Source: Fasciola hepatica (Eukaryota; Platyhelminthes; Trematoda; Plagiorchiida; Fasciolidae). From it: 64,000 bases of DNA. Shown piece by piece: positions 10,832-21,496 of this stretch. The stretch lies in assembly GCA_948099385.1 (NCBI GenBank), contig CANUEZ040000031.1:6317001-6381000 (forward strand), given 5' to 3'. The stretch's first letter is position 1; each line of letters opens with the position of its first letter. Position numbers and translations under genes: made by a program. Below the pieces are notes generated by a model. It searched no databases, was not told where the DNA came from, and saw nothing but the letters and a program-made list of their open reading frames with translations.

Positions 10832-12780
10832 TCACATCGTACTCGATTGACTCGGCTCGATGTCGGTGCTCCGCCAATAATCCTTCAGGGTCTGATCCGA
10901 TTTCCTCTTAAACAGTGTCTCGGTTTCCTCTTCCACTACTTCGGTCGGTAGAGCGTTCCAGAGATTGGTCACTCTCCTTGACAATCGATAGATGGCCGTT
11001 AAGCCGGTGGAATGCACCTTACGAAGCGTCAGGGCGTGTCCCCTGGTACGATCATTATTCATGAGCGGGAATTTCGACTGTAGTTCCCGGCCCAACTCAC
11101 CACGGATAATTCGTCTGGCATAGATGAGGTCACCTCGAAGACGTCGATAGGCCATGGGAAACAACTCGGTGACTTCCAGGCGTTCCTCATTGCTGAACCT
11201 ACGCAATCCGGCTACGAGGCGTATGGCAGCAGGTTGCACTCTTTCCAGTTTGGCTACTTTCACCGCCGTGCACGGATAGACAGCCAGACTGCCATAACCC
11301 AAGCAAGGACGTACATGCGAGACATACAACAATCGGAAGGTGTCCACGGGTAGAGGCCCAAATGAACGGCGAATGGGACCAAGTATCCTCCACGCTGAGG
11401 AGCACGCTCTCTCAGTATGTGCTGTTGTCTTCAGATTGCTGGTGACAACATCTCCGAGGTCCTTTTCCTCCTGCGTGTGACAGAGTACGATACTCCCAAG
11501 GCAGTAATCGGAAGTATCTTTGGGGCCACCAACCCTCATGCTCGCGCATTTGTCCACGCTTATCGGTAGAGCCCAAGTGGTCGATCAGTTGACCAAAGCC
11601 TGGAGATCCTTCTGTAGTATCTCACGATCCTCTGCCGATTAAACGGTGCGCCAGATCTTTAGGTCATCGGCGTAGATAAGGCATTGGGGTCGAAGGGTCT
11701 GTGGTAGGTCGTTCACAAACACTAGAAAAAACAGTGGTCCTAGCACGGAGCCTTGCGGCACGCCACTGCTAATTGGATACCACGCGGACTGGGACTGTGC
11801 AGCTCTCACGGAAAAGGCTCTGTCGACCAAGAAATCCTCAATCCAGTGAAGCATGTGCCCGGAGATGCCGATGGCCCGGAGTTTCGGCAACAGCCCATTG
11901 TGAGTAACTTTATCAAACGCCTTACTAAAGTCCACAAATATGACGTCCGTGACATAACCCTCGGCCTTGGCGTTCGACTAACTTTCACGAGCAGTCAACA
12001 AGTTTGACAGACAGGATCTGTTTCTCCGAAAACCGTGCTGCTCTGCGCATAATAATTGACTGCGCTCCAGATGTTCACGTATGCGAGCCGCCACCAGCCT
12101 TTCCATGACCTCTCCCGCTACGGATGTGAGGCTAACTGGGCGATAGTTGTCCGAGGTGGATTTCGTCCCAACCTTGTACAGCGGAACAACCACTGCTTTT
12201 TCCACTCCCGAGGTAGACTGCCAGTGGCCAACGATAAATTGAACAATCGAGTCAGTGGTGCAGTTACTTGGTCCGCCAACTCTTTCAACATCAACGGATG
12301 CACGTCGTCCGGTCCCGGTGACTTATGGGTTTCGATGGATTTGAGCATGTTATTCAATTTTGGTTCCCCAAAATCATGCATAATGAACAGCGGCGAGCCA
12401 CTCAGCATCGGGATCGGTGCACCTTCCTTCATAGAATAAACTGACAGATAATGCCTGACTAATGTCTCAGTCTTTCCATCGTCTTTTGCAACCATTTCGT
12501 CGTTGACCATCAGCGCTGGGGTACCTACCTTCGCTCTGGTGCGGCGCTTTAATTATGCAAACAGGTGCTTGGGTGCTCGCACTGCATCAACCACAAGGGC
12601 CCCCTCGAACGCCATCCGCTTTATCCGTTTTTGTTCGGTACACTGGTTACGAATCCTGTAATACAGATCATAACCCTCACCTGTAGATCGGAACCGCTGC
12701 CAGGCCCGATTTCGTTGTTTGAGCTCCAGAGCAAACCAAGGCGGGCCCTTCACCCGAGGTCCGCATCGGTTGAGGGGCAT
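10832..12780 (-). pseudogene. CR1-like ORF2, reverse transcriptase and C-terminus
   Basis: Blocks in order: 12780-12553 (pre-RT helices), 12510-12118 (HKSPGPDDVHPLMLKEL, fingers), 12205-11978 (DNYRPVSLTSVAGEVMER, EQHGFRRNRSCLSNLL), 11935-11639 ([12 protein letters not shown] motif [17 protein letters not shown] motif B; YADDLKIW motif C) and 11557-10832 (thumb and tail, LSRRVTNLWNALPTEVV). All catalytic Asp residues are present, but the blocks are in different frames or split by stops. The 241-codon C-terminal block is the longest intact part. Confidence 0.9.
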
Positions 12781-12857
12781 TAGGTATTCATAAGGTACAA
12801 GATACCGTCACGAATAAATGCGGTGGACATCTGAATCCATGGAAAACCAGTTTACGT

Positions 12858-13764
12858 CTACAGCCGCTCTCCGCACATCCGCGAATGGTGTGCGCCACGT
12901 CCAATGTGTGGTCTAGTAAATGGACAAGAACCACCGTGCCAATGAATTTCTAGCATCATGTGGTTACTGCTTCCAAGTGGAAGGAGATGTTCAACCTTAT
13001 CGACTTCCGAGCTCCTGGGAGAAATCACCAGATCTAGGATGGAGCCGTGACTGGATTGCATCCTTCCTGAACAAGTTGGTGTAATGCCAGTTCATGGACC
13101 GTTGTCAGTAATTCCCGAGAGAAAGGATCTGCTCCGGCCACTGTCCTGCATGATGTCCAATCCATATGCAGGGCATTGAAGTCGCTCAGGACGAGGCAGT
13201 GGCCCATCTCAATACATTCATCATATCTGGATGGGTGACTGCAGGTGTCCGATAGATGACTCCAACTGTCCTAAAGCTTCCGGTGGTAAGTTTGACGTGG
13301 CACCAAATAGCTTCACCGAATCCTTGTGGATCAGCAATCGCCTCTAACTGCGCTGTTGGAATGTCTGATCGGATGAACAATGCTACGACCCCAAGCGCTC
13401 TGATATAGTTCCTATCGACTCGGAGTAGGGTGTGGCCAAGGAGGGACACCTCAGAGTCTAGGGCATTGTTACTCAGCCACGTCTCCGTCAATGCTACCAT
13501 AGTGGGTGAGTTGGACTGCAGAAAGTGTTCCAGGTCATCTCTCTTGTTCAGCAGACCATGGACGTTAGACAACAAGATGACGGCACTGCGTCGGCCTGCT
13601 ACCACCTCCGTTTGTTCAGGGCGTCCTAGCTTGGGGGGGGGGACTGACAAGGACACTAGCGTCAGCGGCCTCCAACGGAAGTGGGAGCGCCGTTTCTGCA
13701 CCTGAAAATCCCGAATAATCAAGTCCGTTTCTCCGTATTCTATACGTTCCCGCCGTTCGATCAA
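12858..13764 (-). pseudogene. CR1-like ORF2, apurinic-type endonuclease
   Basis: The first block (13764-13186) shows NVHGLLNKRDDLEHFL, VALTETWLS (catalytic Glu) and RTVGVIYRTPA. After a frameshift the second block (13061-12858) shows ILDLVISPRSS and LGSSNHMMLEIH, the S-D/N-H motif, with Asn in place of Asp. This is the LINE endonuclease that nicks target DNA. The first usable start for 13764 is a TTG, so the natural start is uncertain. Confidence 0.8.
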
Positions 13765-13773
13765 CGCACTTCT

Positions 13774-14352
13774 TTATTTCTCGCGATCCGCAGGGTCCAG
13801 ATCTCGGTGCAACCGCACTTGCTTGCCCTTTAGACGGTAGGATCTTCTTAACACAGAAGTCGTGGCTTCCTCAGAGTCCAGCACTACTTTCAGTGGACGG
13901 GGGCGTTCATCGTCACTGGCTTTACCAACTCGGAAGGCTGATTTCACCCGCAACTTCTCCACAGTTTCCTCCTCCCCGGGGACAAAGAGTTTTGTTAGTA
14001 TACTCCGGAGACTCGCGATATCATGGTCCAGACGTGCCTGAGTAGTGGTCTCCTTTGTCTCAGGCAAGTTTACTGTCAAGAAACATTGCCTCCTCGACGG
14101 TGGCGCTCTTTGTGGACGATCCGATGTTATTATCCAGACCCGTCTACTCTCATCCACGGCGGTGCTCCGTTGGCTGGGTATTGTACCTATGGCACCGTCC
14201 TGTGCTTGAGGGGCCACATCAGTGTCAACTGGGTCCGCATTGTGGCGGGCAGGCTTAGGTAGCTTCTGGCGTTGGCGGCGTTTTGTTCCGGTTGGCTCAG
14301 TGACGGAGGCTGATGCCACCTCCGCACACGTAGCACAGTCAGCAACAGACAC
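13774..14352 (-). pseudogene. CR1-like ORF1, C-terminal RNA-binding part
   Basis: A basic stretch (TGTKRRQRQKLPKPARH) is followed by an RRM-like half: FLTVNLPETKE, then SAFRVGKASDDERPRPLKVV and RSYRLKGKQVRLHRDL. The strand-helix pattern with R-x-G and R-P-L-x-V is typical of LINE ORF1 nucleic-acid-binding domains. It ends at 13774, ten bases before the ORF2 block, in the same frame as the PHD-like block. Confidence 0.7.
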
Positions 14353-14391
14353 CTCTGCGGAATTTTCCCCTTCTAACGGCGATAATGACGG

Positions 14392-14832
14392 TCAGAGTGA
14401 TGACAGTGGCGAATAAAAATACGATGATAATGCCGCTGATTCTGTCGCTATTGATGATGATGAACTGATTGATGGTGCTGCTGCTGCTGATGACGATGAT
14501 GAGGACGCTGCCGTATCTGTGACAGGAAGAGCCATCTTCGCTGACTGTTTTTCCGGCCACACAAGTGTTGATAGTTCGGTGCATTTGGTGCACAGCACTT
14601 TGAGCAACTTCACACGGCATTTGTCCAGGGCTTCAGAAAGAGTACCATTTATTTCGGAACATTCAAGATGGACCCAAACATCACAACCATCACACTGAAG
14701 ATATACGTCGAGTGAGTGGACAACTTTTGAACAAGCTAGGCGCATGGATGCAACATCTTTGACTCTTATTGGAGGCATTGTGGTCAAACTATAGTCCACA
14801 GAATGACACAACCACAGGAAATACAGTTTCAT
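14392..14832 (-). pseudogene. CR1-like ORF1, N-terminal PHD-like finger
   Basis: The block contains Cys/His ligands in PHD-like order: a Cys in RLACSKVVHSLDVY, then LQCDGCDVWVHLEC, then VLCTKCTEL. This finger type is known at the N-terminus of CR1-group ORF1 proteins. A serine/alanine-rich linker follows. The frame stops near 14390, but the downstream ORF1 block at 14352 is in the same frame, so one or more nonsense codons split a single ORF1. One first-finger Cys appears changed (RLACSK), so zinc binding may be impaired. Confidence 0.75.
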
Positions 14833-14851
14833 GTATCACGCTCTCACTGTC

Positions 14852-15178
14852 TGCGTACGTTTTACTGGACTGGATTTTCCGAGCTTTCCATCGACTTCGT
14901 TTTGAATCATTCTCTCTTTCGGTCCTTCGTCGACTGAACGCGCTTGCGGTTCGCTTTCCTCTAAGCCATTGCGTTCATTTCCGTTCAGTGTATTTCTCGT
15001 ATCGGTACTGTTTCGATGCCGCGATACATAGAATACACCTTTGCATCTGACAACTGACTTACGTCTTCTGTATTCGTCTGATAGAGGGGATTACGTTGGT
15101 ATTGCGCTGTCAGACCGAATAAAAGACACGTTCACTGGCCGCGCTCGGACGTTTTCTATATTGATGAGCCCGAAACCT
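14852..15178 (+). repeat. 3' LTR, right piece
   Basis: It aligns with 6420-6746 of the left LTR, beginning TGCGTACGTTTTACTGGACT. About 15 bp of the left LTR (6405-6419) has no counterpart, so the nested LINE insertion deleted or replaced a short target stretch. Confidence 0.88.
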
Positions 15179-16425
15179 ATGGGCGTATGAAAAACCAAGT
15201 GTTAGGACCAAAACCAAAACGTTATACGTTAACGTCTTCAAGCAAAAATACCCATTTTCGAGTCACACAAAACTGATCGGTTTTCTACCTAACACACCAT
15301 TAGAATAAATCTCAGAAATGGCCGACGGAAATAGTATTTTCCAGACTTATTGAATTAGTCACTTGAGGTTTCTGCTCGGCCGTCCGCTTGTGCTGCTTAG
15401 GTAAAAAAACATCCGATTATTATGAGAAGCCAGGTAAGAATGCAGAAGGTTATGAGTCCATAACTTATGCGGGACCACCACCCCAACAGCCAAAAGACGA
15501 CTTCAAAACCGCGCTCTTTATCGACCTTGAAGTTCACTTTACTTTAGTTCATGTTAACTCAACTTCAATTCCAATACAATCTGGTTTGAGAACACAACGG
15601 CGGGATGCCTGATTGTGCAGATCCTTGCACTCAAAGTCAAGAATTGGGCTACCATCCACAATCTTATAGGAAAAAGCAAATTAGCTCATTCCTGGAAATT
15701 CTTGAAGGAAACGGATGTTTTCGAACTTCCGTCAAAATTTTGTGTGACAGATGTTCTGTTAAACTTCTCTAAGCAGCATATTCCGCCTAAGTAATAGTCT
15801 TTACCAGTATTTTACCAGCCATTTAATATCACCGCCAAGCATTTTTCCAGCTGAAATTCCCTGCGCGAAAACAGTTCACAAGTGAAAGTGGTAGTTTTAT
15901 TCATACTTAACTTGCACTGGCGAGTTCTTGGATCCCCGAGAATTTGACTAGACAACTCTTCTTCTATACTTGGCTATAATCAGCAGGTTGGGCTACAAAT
16001 CCCTTTCTTCTTCAACAACTTTTCGGATCACTGCTGTTAGCCGCACATGCATCATGGCCAATTTCCCACCGTAATAAGTATGGTATAGGGGGGTGGTAGG
16101 TACTAGATGAGGGTTCCACGCGGGTCAAGATGAAGGGCACTATTCGGTTGTCTACAAAAACAGGAGTAGACTCCTGGTAATATTTCTCCAAGTACTGTCA
16201 TCCACACCTTACCTGATTTCCTTTTGAACTCAACCACTCTGTTCGTGCTTATCATATCCCCTAGCAGCCATTTCCAGCCACTACCGACCGGAACTGTAAA
16301 AGACTGGCTTTTGATTCAAGTCAAAATTCGCTCCTTCCTCATGTTCTCTACATGCCCTCTCTGGCGGTCATTCCCTTGCAGCTCAAATGAGGCCCCTCTG
16401 TGACCTCGAGCTTCTGTGAATACTT
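15179..16425. other. Mostly unassigned stretch right of the gypsy LTR
   Basis: No retroelement motifs are recognised. A short block with splice-like borders at 15401-15500 is listed separately. The rest (15600-16425) shows nothing I can support. Confidence 0.35.
15401..15432 (+). other. Candidate short exon (weak)
   Basis: A pyrimidine-rich tract ending in TGCTGCTTAG precedes 15401, and a CAG|GTAAGA donor follows. They bound about 32 nt that can encode KKTSDYYEKP. The frame stays open past the donor (YESITYAGPPPQQPKDDF) to 15612. This could be a micro-exon or the edge of a longer exon of a host gene, or chance. No family is recognised. Confidence 0.15.
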
Positions 16426-17835
16426 TTAGTATTTGAAAACCACTATGTCACCTCCCCTTCTTCTTTCTAGGGAAAGCAACCCCAGTCGCTCCAACCTCTT
16501 TTTGTAGTAAAAATGTCTGCATTCCGAAAACCTTCGCTTGAACCACCTTTCTGGCTTCTCGGGAGCCTTGATGTCCTCCACGAAACAGATCGTCCACGCT
16601 CGGACACAGTTTCCTAAACGGGACCTCACTGAAGCCCTGTGCAATGACAATAAGACACTCGGTTTCCTAGTGCTGACCACTCTCCTCAGCTTGTGCAGGG
16701 CTCTACGTGCTTTCTGCGGTACTTTCTGGCACTGGTGACTTGGCTTTAGGTCAATGCCCACCATCACTCCTAGATCCCGGGCTTCTATGGCCTGAACTAG
16801 TTTCTCCCGATTGTCTGGTGGAGCCATATATCGAGTGGGCCATAGTCCACCCCCTCTGATAAGATGTTGCTATTTGCTCAGATTGACGGGAAGATCCCAC
16901 GTTGTAACGTTCATGTGTGGAAATTCTCCCCAGCCGCTGTCGCATACTCGTATTTTTAGACTATGCTCTTTAAATTATTGACCCTCGAACAAGTACAGCA
17001 TGCATCAGTCACCGCACTTCAACATTTGTTTATATTCTCCTCACTTGAAATGGCATAATTTTTGTTCGAACTTGGACTGCCGTGACGTTGGTATCTAACT
17101 TTGACCTTTGTTGATTTCTGTTCCTCGTTGCTAGACGTTGTGGCCGTACATTTGAGGTTTGTACATATTTATACGCGTATAATTTGCCAACCCAGTACTG
17201 TAGAAACTAAGAATCAATCTTGTTCTGGTTTTAGGATCCGTTTGAATTGGCTACACGTTACTCACCATCAAAATAGCCGTTACACATGTCACTGACCACT
17301 GGTGTTCCTTGCCTAAATCACGCTAAACCGCCGCATCGTCTGGTGATCTTGCCACCTTGAAATCACCCGTGAACGAGAAACACAGGCTATTCAAACAGTC
17401 TCGCAGATGATTATTTTGCCTCGGGAATCACAGAAGTCCCAGGACTAACCCTTGCAGAAAGCCACTATGCAGTCTCCTACTGTCCGGAAAGCAGCCCTCT
17501 ACTATCACTCGGAAAACTCCCTCCTTTAGGCTTTGTACAACCCACTTCTGTATTTTCGTCGTAAATTGAAACGATGCCAACGTTGCTTCGAGCAAACCGA
17601 GGTTAACCGGGTCGAAGGCCCTTTGGAAGTCCAAACAGCGGACTTCCACCCGTTCTCCTTGATCCACTTGTCTATTTACCTCATCCAAGAAAATTATTGG
17701 CTTGTAAAGACAAGAGTGCCTGCACCAGAACCCATTCTAGCCAGTTCCTTTCTAAAAGCCCCAATATTCCATCTTGTTTTATTCTCTCGAGAGTTTTGAG
17801 CACGACCCAGGTCAAGTTGATCAGCCTGTAACGGG
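16426..17835 (-). mobile_element. LINE RT fragment truncated by a BEL LTR
   Basis: Minus-strand RT pieces in order are 17815-17690 (NLT-like, KTLERI, then NWLEWVL), 17688-17428 (VEVRCLDFQRAFDPVN motif A; SGFLQGLVLGLL motif B, normally [12 protein letters not shown]) and 16945-16426 (LGVMVGIDLKPSHQCQ thumb, SVRSRLGNCVRAW, then RRFSECRHFYYKKRLERL). Motif C is lost in the gap, where a piece of BEL LTR-like sequence sits (17145-17275). The fingers end abruptly at the BEL LTR start, about 17836, showing that the BEL element inserted into this older LINE. Confidence 0.75.
17145..17275 (+). repeat. Divergent BEL LTR fragment
   Basis: About 130 bp (GTGGCCGTACATTTGAGG through GAATTGGCTACACGTTACTC) resembles the second half of the 359-bp BEL LTR found at 18060-18190, 38650-38790 and 42340-42480, with more substitutions. 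It sits inside the older LINE fragment. Confidence 0.65.
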
Positions 17836-18194
17836 CGTAAAGAACGAATACTGAAAATCATTCCAAGTGTTCTACGGGCTTTGTGAATTCGACTATATGT
17901 AACATTACATTGAAAAGCTCGCCCATACACCACACTTTTACACGTTTGTTTACCCATGTGATACATTTGAATTTGGCCTTTAACCCTTTCTGACCGTTGT
18001 GCTTGAGCCACGGGGCTTCGAACCTTTAGGTTTTACTGTGAGGTCTATTTCGCCGCATACTTGAGGTTTGTATATATTTGTACCCTTTGTGAATTTCAAT
18101 TTAGCACCGTAGAAACTACAAATCAATCTTGTTCTGGTTTTGGGATTCGTTTGAATTGGCTACGTGTTGCTCGATTTGCGAGATTTGACTTACA
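17836..18194 (+). repeat. BEL 5' LTR (older copy)
   Basis: It matches the LTR pair at 38441-38799 and 42130-42488 over its full 359 bp with scattered substitutions. It begins CGTAAAGAACGAATACTG (TG changed to CG) and ends GATTTGACTTACA. A TGG-starting primer-site candidate follows about 10 bp inside. Confidence 0.9.
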
Positions 18195-19113
18195 GTACTC
18201 AAGTGGAACCTGGACAAGAAAACTCATTGGAAATGCCCAGACGAGGAAGCAGGGACCTTTGGAGACAACAGGAATTAACTCGGCAAGCCTCTGGGGATGG
18301 TAAGGGTGTTATTCATTCTCTGGATAATGCTAAGCCTACTATTTCTGTCAGTGCCTGGTCATATATTTCTAATCGCGATGAGTTTGCTGACATTAGTACA
18401 TATAGAATGAGAGTGATAGAATCAAAAGCGAGCTGCAGTTAGCCAGAAAGGAAGCAGAGCCTCTGAAACAAGGATTTGTTCTCAGCGAGCCAGCAAAAAG
18501 TCCATGTAGTTCACGATGTTAACATCGAAACAGCACCGTGCTCGACGAATATAAATCCTTGAGACAGTCTGAAACTACCGAGGATTTTGCCTTCAACCTC
18601 CCAAGAGTGAAAATATCCCATTTCGACGGGCACCCCGAGCAATACTGTATATTCATAAAACAATTCGAAAATTTTGTTGAGTGCAAAGTTGCAGATCTTG
18701 GTCAAAGGTTTTTCTATTTATTACATTACTATCGTGGGGAGGGGGCCAAAAGTGCCATCGAAGGCTGCGCGATGCTTGATCCACCAATGGGGTACATCAG
18801 GGCACGCAGAATCCTGGAAGGTTTGGTTTGTCAACCATTCAAGGTGGCTACAAGCCTGATTGATGGCGTTTTATTGGAGGCTAAAAGGACTGAGGGCAAG
18901 GCTGAATTACTGTCAAATTTGGTGATCACAATGCAGAATTGCAGTGTAGCACTGGAGCACTTAGGATACCAGTCTGATCTGAATGCGTTGCACACACAGG
19001 AATGCATTTTTCGATGTCCACCTATTGATTTACAGAGCCGATGGGCGGAGGAAACTGAAAAAATAAATGTGCTTGGGGGAGAATCTACTTTTAACATTCG
19101 ACGGAGTTCATAG
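18195..19113 (+). pseudogene. gag: BEL gag (older copy)
   Basis: The N-terminal part (MPRRGSRDLWRQQELTRQAS at 18229) is separated by a frameshift near 18420 from the main block at 18538-19113. The main block carries the BEL/Pao gag core resembling DUF1759: LPRVKISHFDGHPEQYCIFI, then FFYLLHYYRGEGAKSAIEG, the L-P-K/R-x-x-I-x-x-F-x-G and K-x-x-Y-L...A-x-x-A-I-x-G signatures. It stops at 19113 after a frameshift; the young copy remains open there. Confidence 0.8.
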
Positions 19114-19827
19114 GTCGTCAATCCCGTGTCGTCAACAGCCGGTTTGGACAAATCGTACACGAAAGTTGCAGACTGGCGCGAAGGGAACCAACACCTCAAA
19201 TTGTGGAGAAGGACTGTAACCGAATCCAGTCTTTGGCTAATATGCACATGATCAGTCGAGAACACAAGAGGTCAGCTGAGTGCAAGCTATGCAACTCCCT
19301 GCATCGGTTATTAGATTGTCCGACCTTTCATGGGATTAGTGTTCCCAGTCGGTGGTGCGCAGTAAAAAGTATTGGCTCATGCTTTGTGCGTTTGAACAGC
19401 TCTCATCGAGCCTCTGAATACAGCTTAAGAGTGAAATATAATCAGTACGGGTGCTTGGGTAATCATCACTCGTTACTACATGGCCCTCTCAACAAAAGGC
19501 CTATTCAGCCGGGTGAACCCAGAGTTGTCTGTTCAACGGGACATGATGACTTCAAACCGGCGAGATTAGGCATCGTACCTGTCGGCTTCGTGACACCTAA
19601 AGGATTAGGGAAGGTCAATGCATTTTTGGGCGCGGGATCGGATACTTTGCTGATTACTCCCGAGCTTGTAGAAACCTATGGAGTAGTCTGCCAACCTACC
19701 TCACTCACTATCAGCAGGAATGCAGGGGGTCATGTTAACAGTTTCAGGAGGCTGACCCTGCAGTTGACGCCTTCATCTGATGAGGGGACCGTAGAAATTC
19801 CGAAAGCCTTTGCAACAGACAGCTTGC
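18810..19827 (+). repeat. Left copy of the 1.02-kb duplicated BEL segment
   Basis: This segment is repeated at 26881-27890 with about three substitutions and one 8-bp deletion (at about 19721 against 27786). The same reading frames and the same lesions (GAGSDT, lost Cys) occur in both. The two copies lie immediately 5' and 3' of the LINE, the arrangement of a target-site duplication. Confidence 0.9.
19203..19827 (+). pseudogene. BEL zinc-finger and protease region (older copy, left duplicate)
   Basis: The frame carries the Cys/His-rich region ECKLCNSLHRLLDCPTFHG...CLGNHHSLLH and then a retropepsin. The second and third fingers have lost Cys residues (CFVRLN, SEYSLRVKYNQ, against CFMCLN, SECSLRVKCNQ in the young copy), and the protease Asp is gone (FLGAGSDT). 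Both activities should therefore be absent. The BEL sequence breaks at 19827, where the LINE begins. Confidence 0.8.
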
Positions 19828-19879
19828 TAAGACTACTCTGTGTATTTAGCTCTCTAGTGCAATCGCGGTCAGTGTTGCA

Positions 19880-21496
19880 ATGCCCAAACTGCCGGCTAGA
19901 CAAACCGCATCCTCACTGGTTGGTCGTACCAACATCCGACCAAAAGTACTCGCCAAGTCGAAAGTCGCAAAACTCCCACTGAATCCTTGTTCCGTTAGCC
20001 TGACCGATGTATTTGGAGGGGCAAACAAAAGGGCAGAGACCATAGAACACAATCTTCTTAATCTCAGTAGCCACATTTCTTTGATTGATACGACCCTATC
20101 CAAGCTAATTCCGCTCACGTATATCTCCGACCCTCCAACAAATCCGTCAACCCTAGACCTAGTCACGGCTGGGCGTTTCATAGACGCCATTGCCTCAGAA
20201 ATAGTTCGAAGAATCAGTAACTCAAAAAATGCTGTGGTATTTAATATTCCCGACAGAATCCCTGTTGAGAAAGTAAAACATAACCTTCTAAGTTCTATTA
20301 ATATGGCACACCACCCCTGCCAGTGCTTTCGGCTACGAAAGAACATTCAACGCAAATCCTGTCCAGTGTTGTTCAAATTTCTTGAAGAGGAACCCGCTAA
20401 ACAATTCATTAAGAGCCCATCCACCGTCGCTTTGAGATCCCCGTTCAAGAACAATAAAATTGCTGCCGACAAAACCCCATTACAAAGGGAATTCGCCAGG
20501 TCCACCAGCACGCATTCAGCTTCGTCAAAAATTGTCCGCCCTCAACTATCCGCTTCTTCTCAGTCTGACGATGCGCAAAATACATGCAATATCAATTCGG
20601 CTTCATGTTCACCAGAACATCGATCCCATATGTTTGACGTCGATTTAGATATATCCAGTTCAACGTCACCTCACCAGCCAGCGCCTAAGAAACCAAGAAG
20701 CATAGAGTTTACCCCTGGCAAGCTGTCCTCTCTTGGGCTGACTAACTCGATTCCACCATTACCTATCACCGAAATATCGGCCACGATCGATGACGATGCG
20801 AACCGCCTAACTGGCTTAACAGCCATACCCAGAAATCCTCAACCCATCAGCGGAGTCACCCCAAATTCTTCTTTGCCATCTCTCCACTCGGCTCCAATAG
20901 CCACTCGGCAATCTACGGTGCCTAGGCCACCCCCCAAACCAGCGAAAACATCATTACTAGGTGGACTGCACGTTGTTGACACTACGGTCAATCCTAACTC
21001 ACTCATCAAGCCACACTCCCAATGGCTAAGGACCCCAAGCGAGGCAACACGTAGTGCAACAATGGACAAGAAAACGTCATTCAAGACCTATCTCCCCAAT
21101 CCAAACCACCAACCACTAGTTGCACCGTACATTCCACCCAGTATCGCGTTCTCTTCACCTGGTTATCATCCTCATCAGGCTGGTACAACTAACCTCCGGG
21201 CCTCTTCAACAACGCCACCATTCATACCAAACGATTACTTTAGTGTTCTACATAACTTCTATCGTAGCCTAAGTAATATTTTCTCACATGAAACTCTTTC
21301 CTTTTATCGTTCACATATCTCACCCACCCTGAATCCCTTTTCTACCGCAGGCCACTTACAACAGTACCCACGACCTCCCAGTCTCTACGCCAACCAACAC
21401 CCGTATATCCCACTTCCATTTCACATTCCCCCCCCCAGGTTACAGCCCATCAAATTACTGATGTCAAGAGGGCACCTGTGTTACCGCCCGTATTAA
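19880..21496 (+). CDS. LINE ORF1-like region, 538 codons
   Basis: Domains: an N-terminal SVSLTDVFGGANKRAE stretch with heptad-like spacing (residues about 37-70), then a compact domain with NAVVFNIPDRIPVEKVKHNL and CQCFRLRKNIQRKSCPVLFK (about 115-180), equivalent to the R-x-G-R/K and R-P-x-L-V-x-F pattern of LINE ORF1 RNA-binding domains. A long proline/serine/threonine-rich linker follows. Near 21430-21438 a run of C residues precedes the point where the frame diverges from the layout of the 1526-codon relative. The stop at 21496 is therefore probably a frameshift product, and in the parent ORF1 and ORF2 were joined. Confidence 0.75.
   Translation: MPKLPARQTASSLVGRTNIRPKVLAKSKVAKLPLNPCSVSLTDVFGGANKRAETIEHNLLNLSSHISLIDTTLSKLIPLTYISDPPTNPSTLDLVTAGRFIDAIASEIVRRISNSKNAVVFNIPDRIPVEKVKHNLLSSINMAHHPCQCFRLRKNIQRKSCPVLFKFLEEEPAKQFIKSPSTVALRSPFKNNKIAADKTPLQREFARSTSTHSASSKIVRPQLSASSQSDDAQNTCNINSASCSPEHRSHMFDVDLDISSSTSPHQPAPKKPRSIEFTPGKLSSLGLTNSIPPLPITEISATIDDDANRLTGLTAIPRNPQPISGVTPNSSLPSLHSAPIATRQSTVPRPPPKPAKTSLLGGLHVVDTTVNPNSLIKPHSQWLRTPSEATRSATMDKKTSFKTYLPNPNHQPLVAPYIPPSIAFSSPGYHPHQAGTTNLRASSTTPPFIPNDYFSVLHNFYRSLSNIFSHETLSFYRSHISPTLNPFSTAGHLQQYPRPPSLYANQHPYIPLPFHIPPPRLQPIKLLMSRGHLCYRPY

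Larger units (their letters stand above)
10792..14851 (-). mobile_element. CR1-like LINE nested in the gypsy 3' LTR
   Basis: A near full-length non-LTR element on the minus strand has ORF1 at 14832-13774 and ORF2 at 13764-10832 (endonuclease, RT and C-terminal region). The edges are defined precisely by the split LTR. ORF2 has at least five frame disruptions. ORF1 carries a PHD-like finger, as in CR1/Perere-type elements. No long target duplication is seen; instead about 15 bp of LTR is missing. Confidence 0.88.
6307..15178 (+). mobile_element. Ty3/gypsy element of CsRn1 type, 3' LTR split by a nested LINE
   Basis: Left LTR, gag (6880-7750), protease (7760-8031), RT and RNase H (8128-9500), integrase (9550-10153) and right LTR occur in canonical plus-strand order. 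The right LTR begins at 10694, stops at about 10791 and resumes at 14852 after a minus-strand CR1-like LINE of 4.06 kb. Removing the insert leaves an element of about 4.8 kb, normal for the family. Possible 4-bp target duplication GGCG at 6303-6306 and 15182-15185 is weak. The pol frame carries numerous stops and frameshifts, so the copy is dead. Confidence 0.85.

Noticed and set aside
18831..19265. 144-codon minus-strand frame, found again identically at 26902-27336
   Set aside because: It is the antisense of the BEL gag/finger region; the identity comes from the 1-kb duplication, not from selection on a gene.
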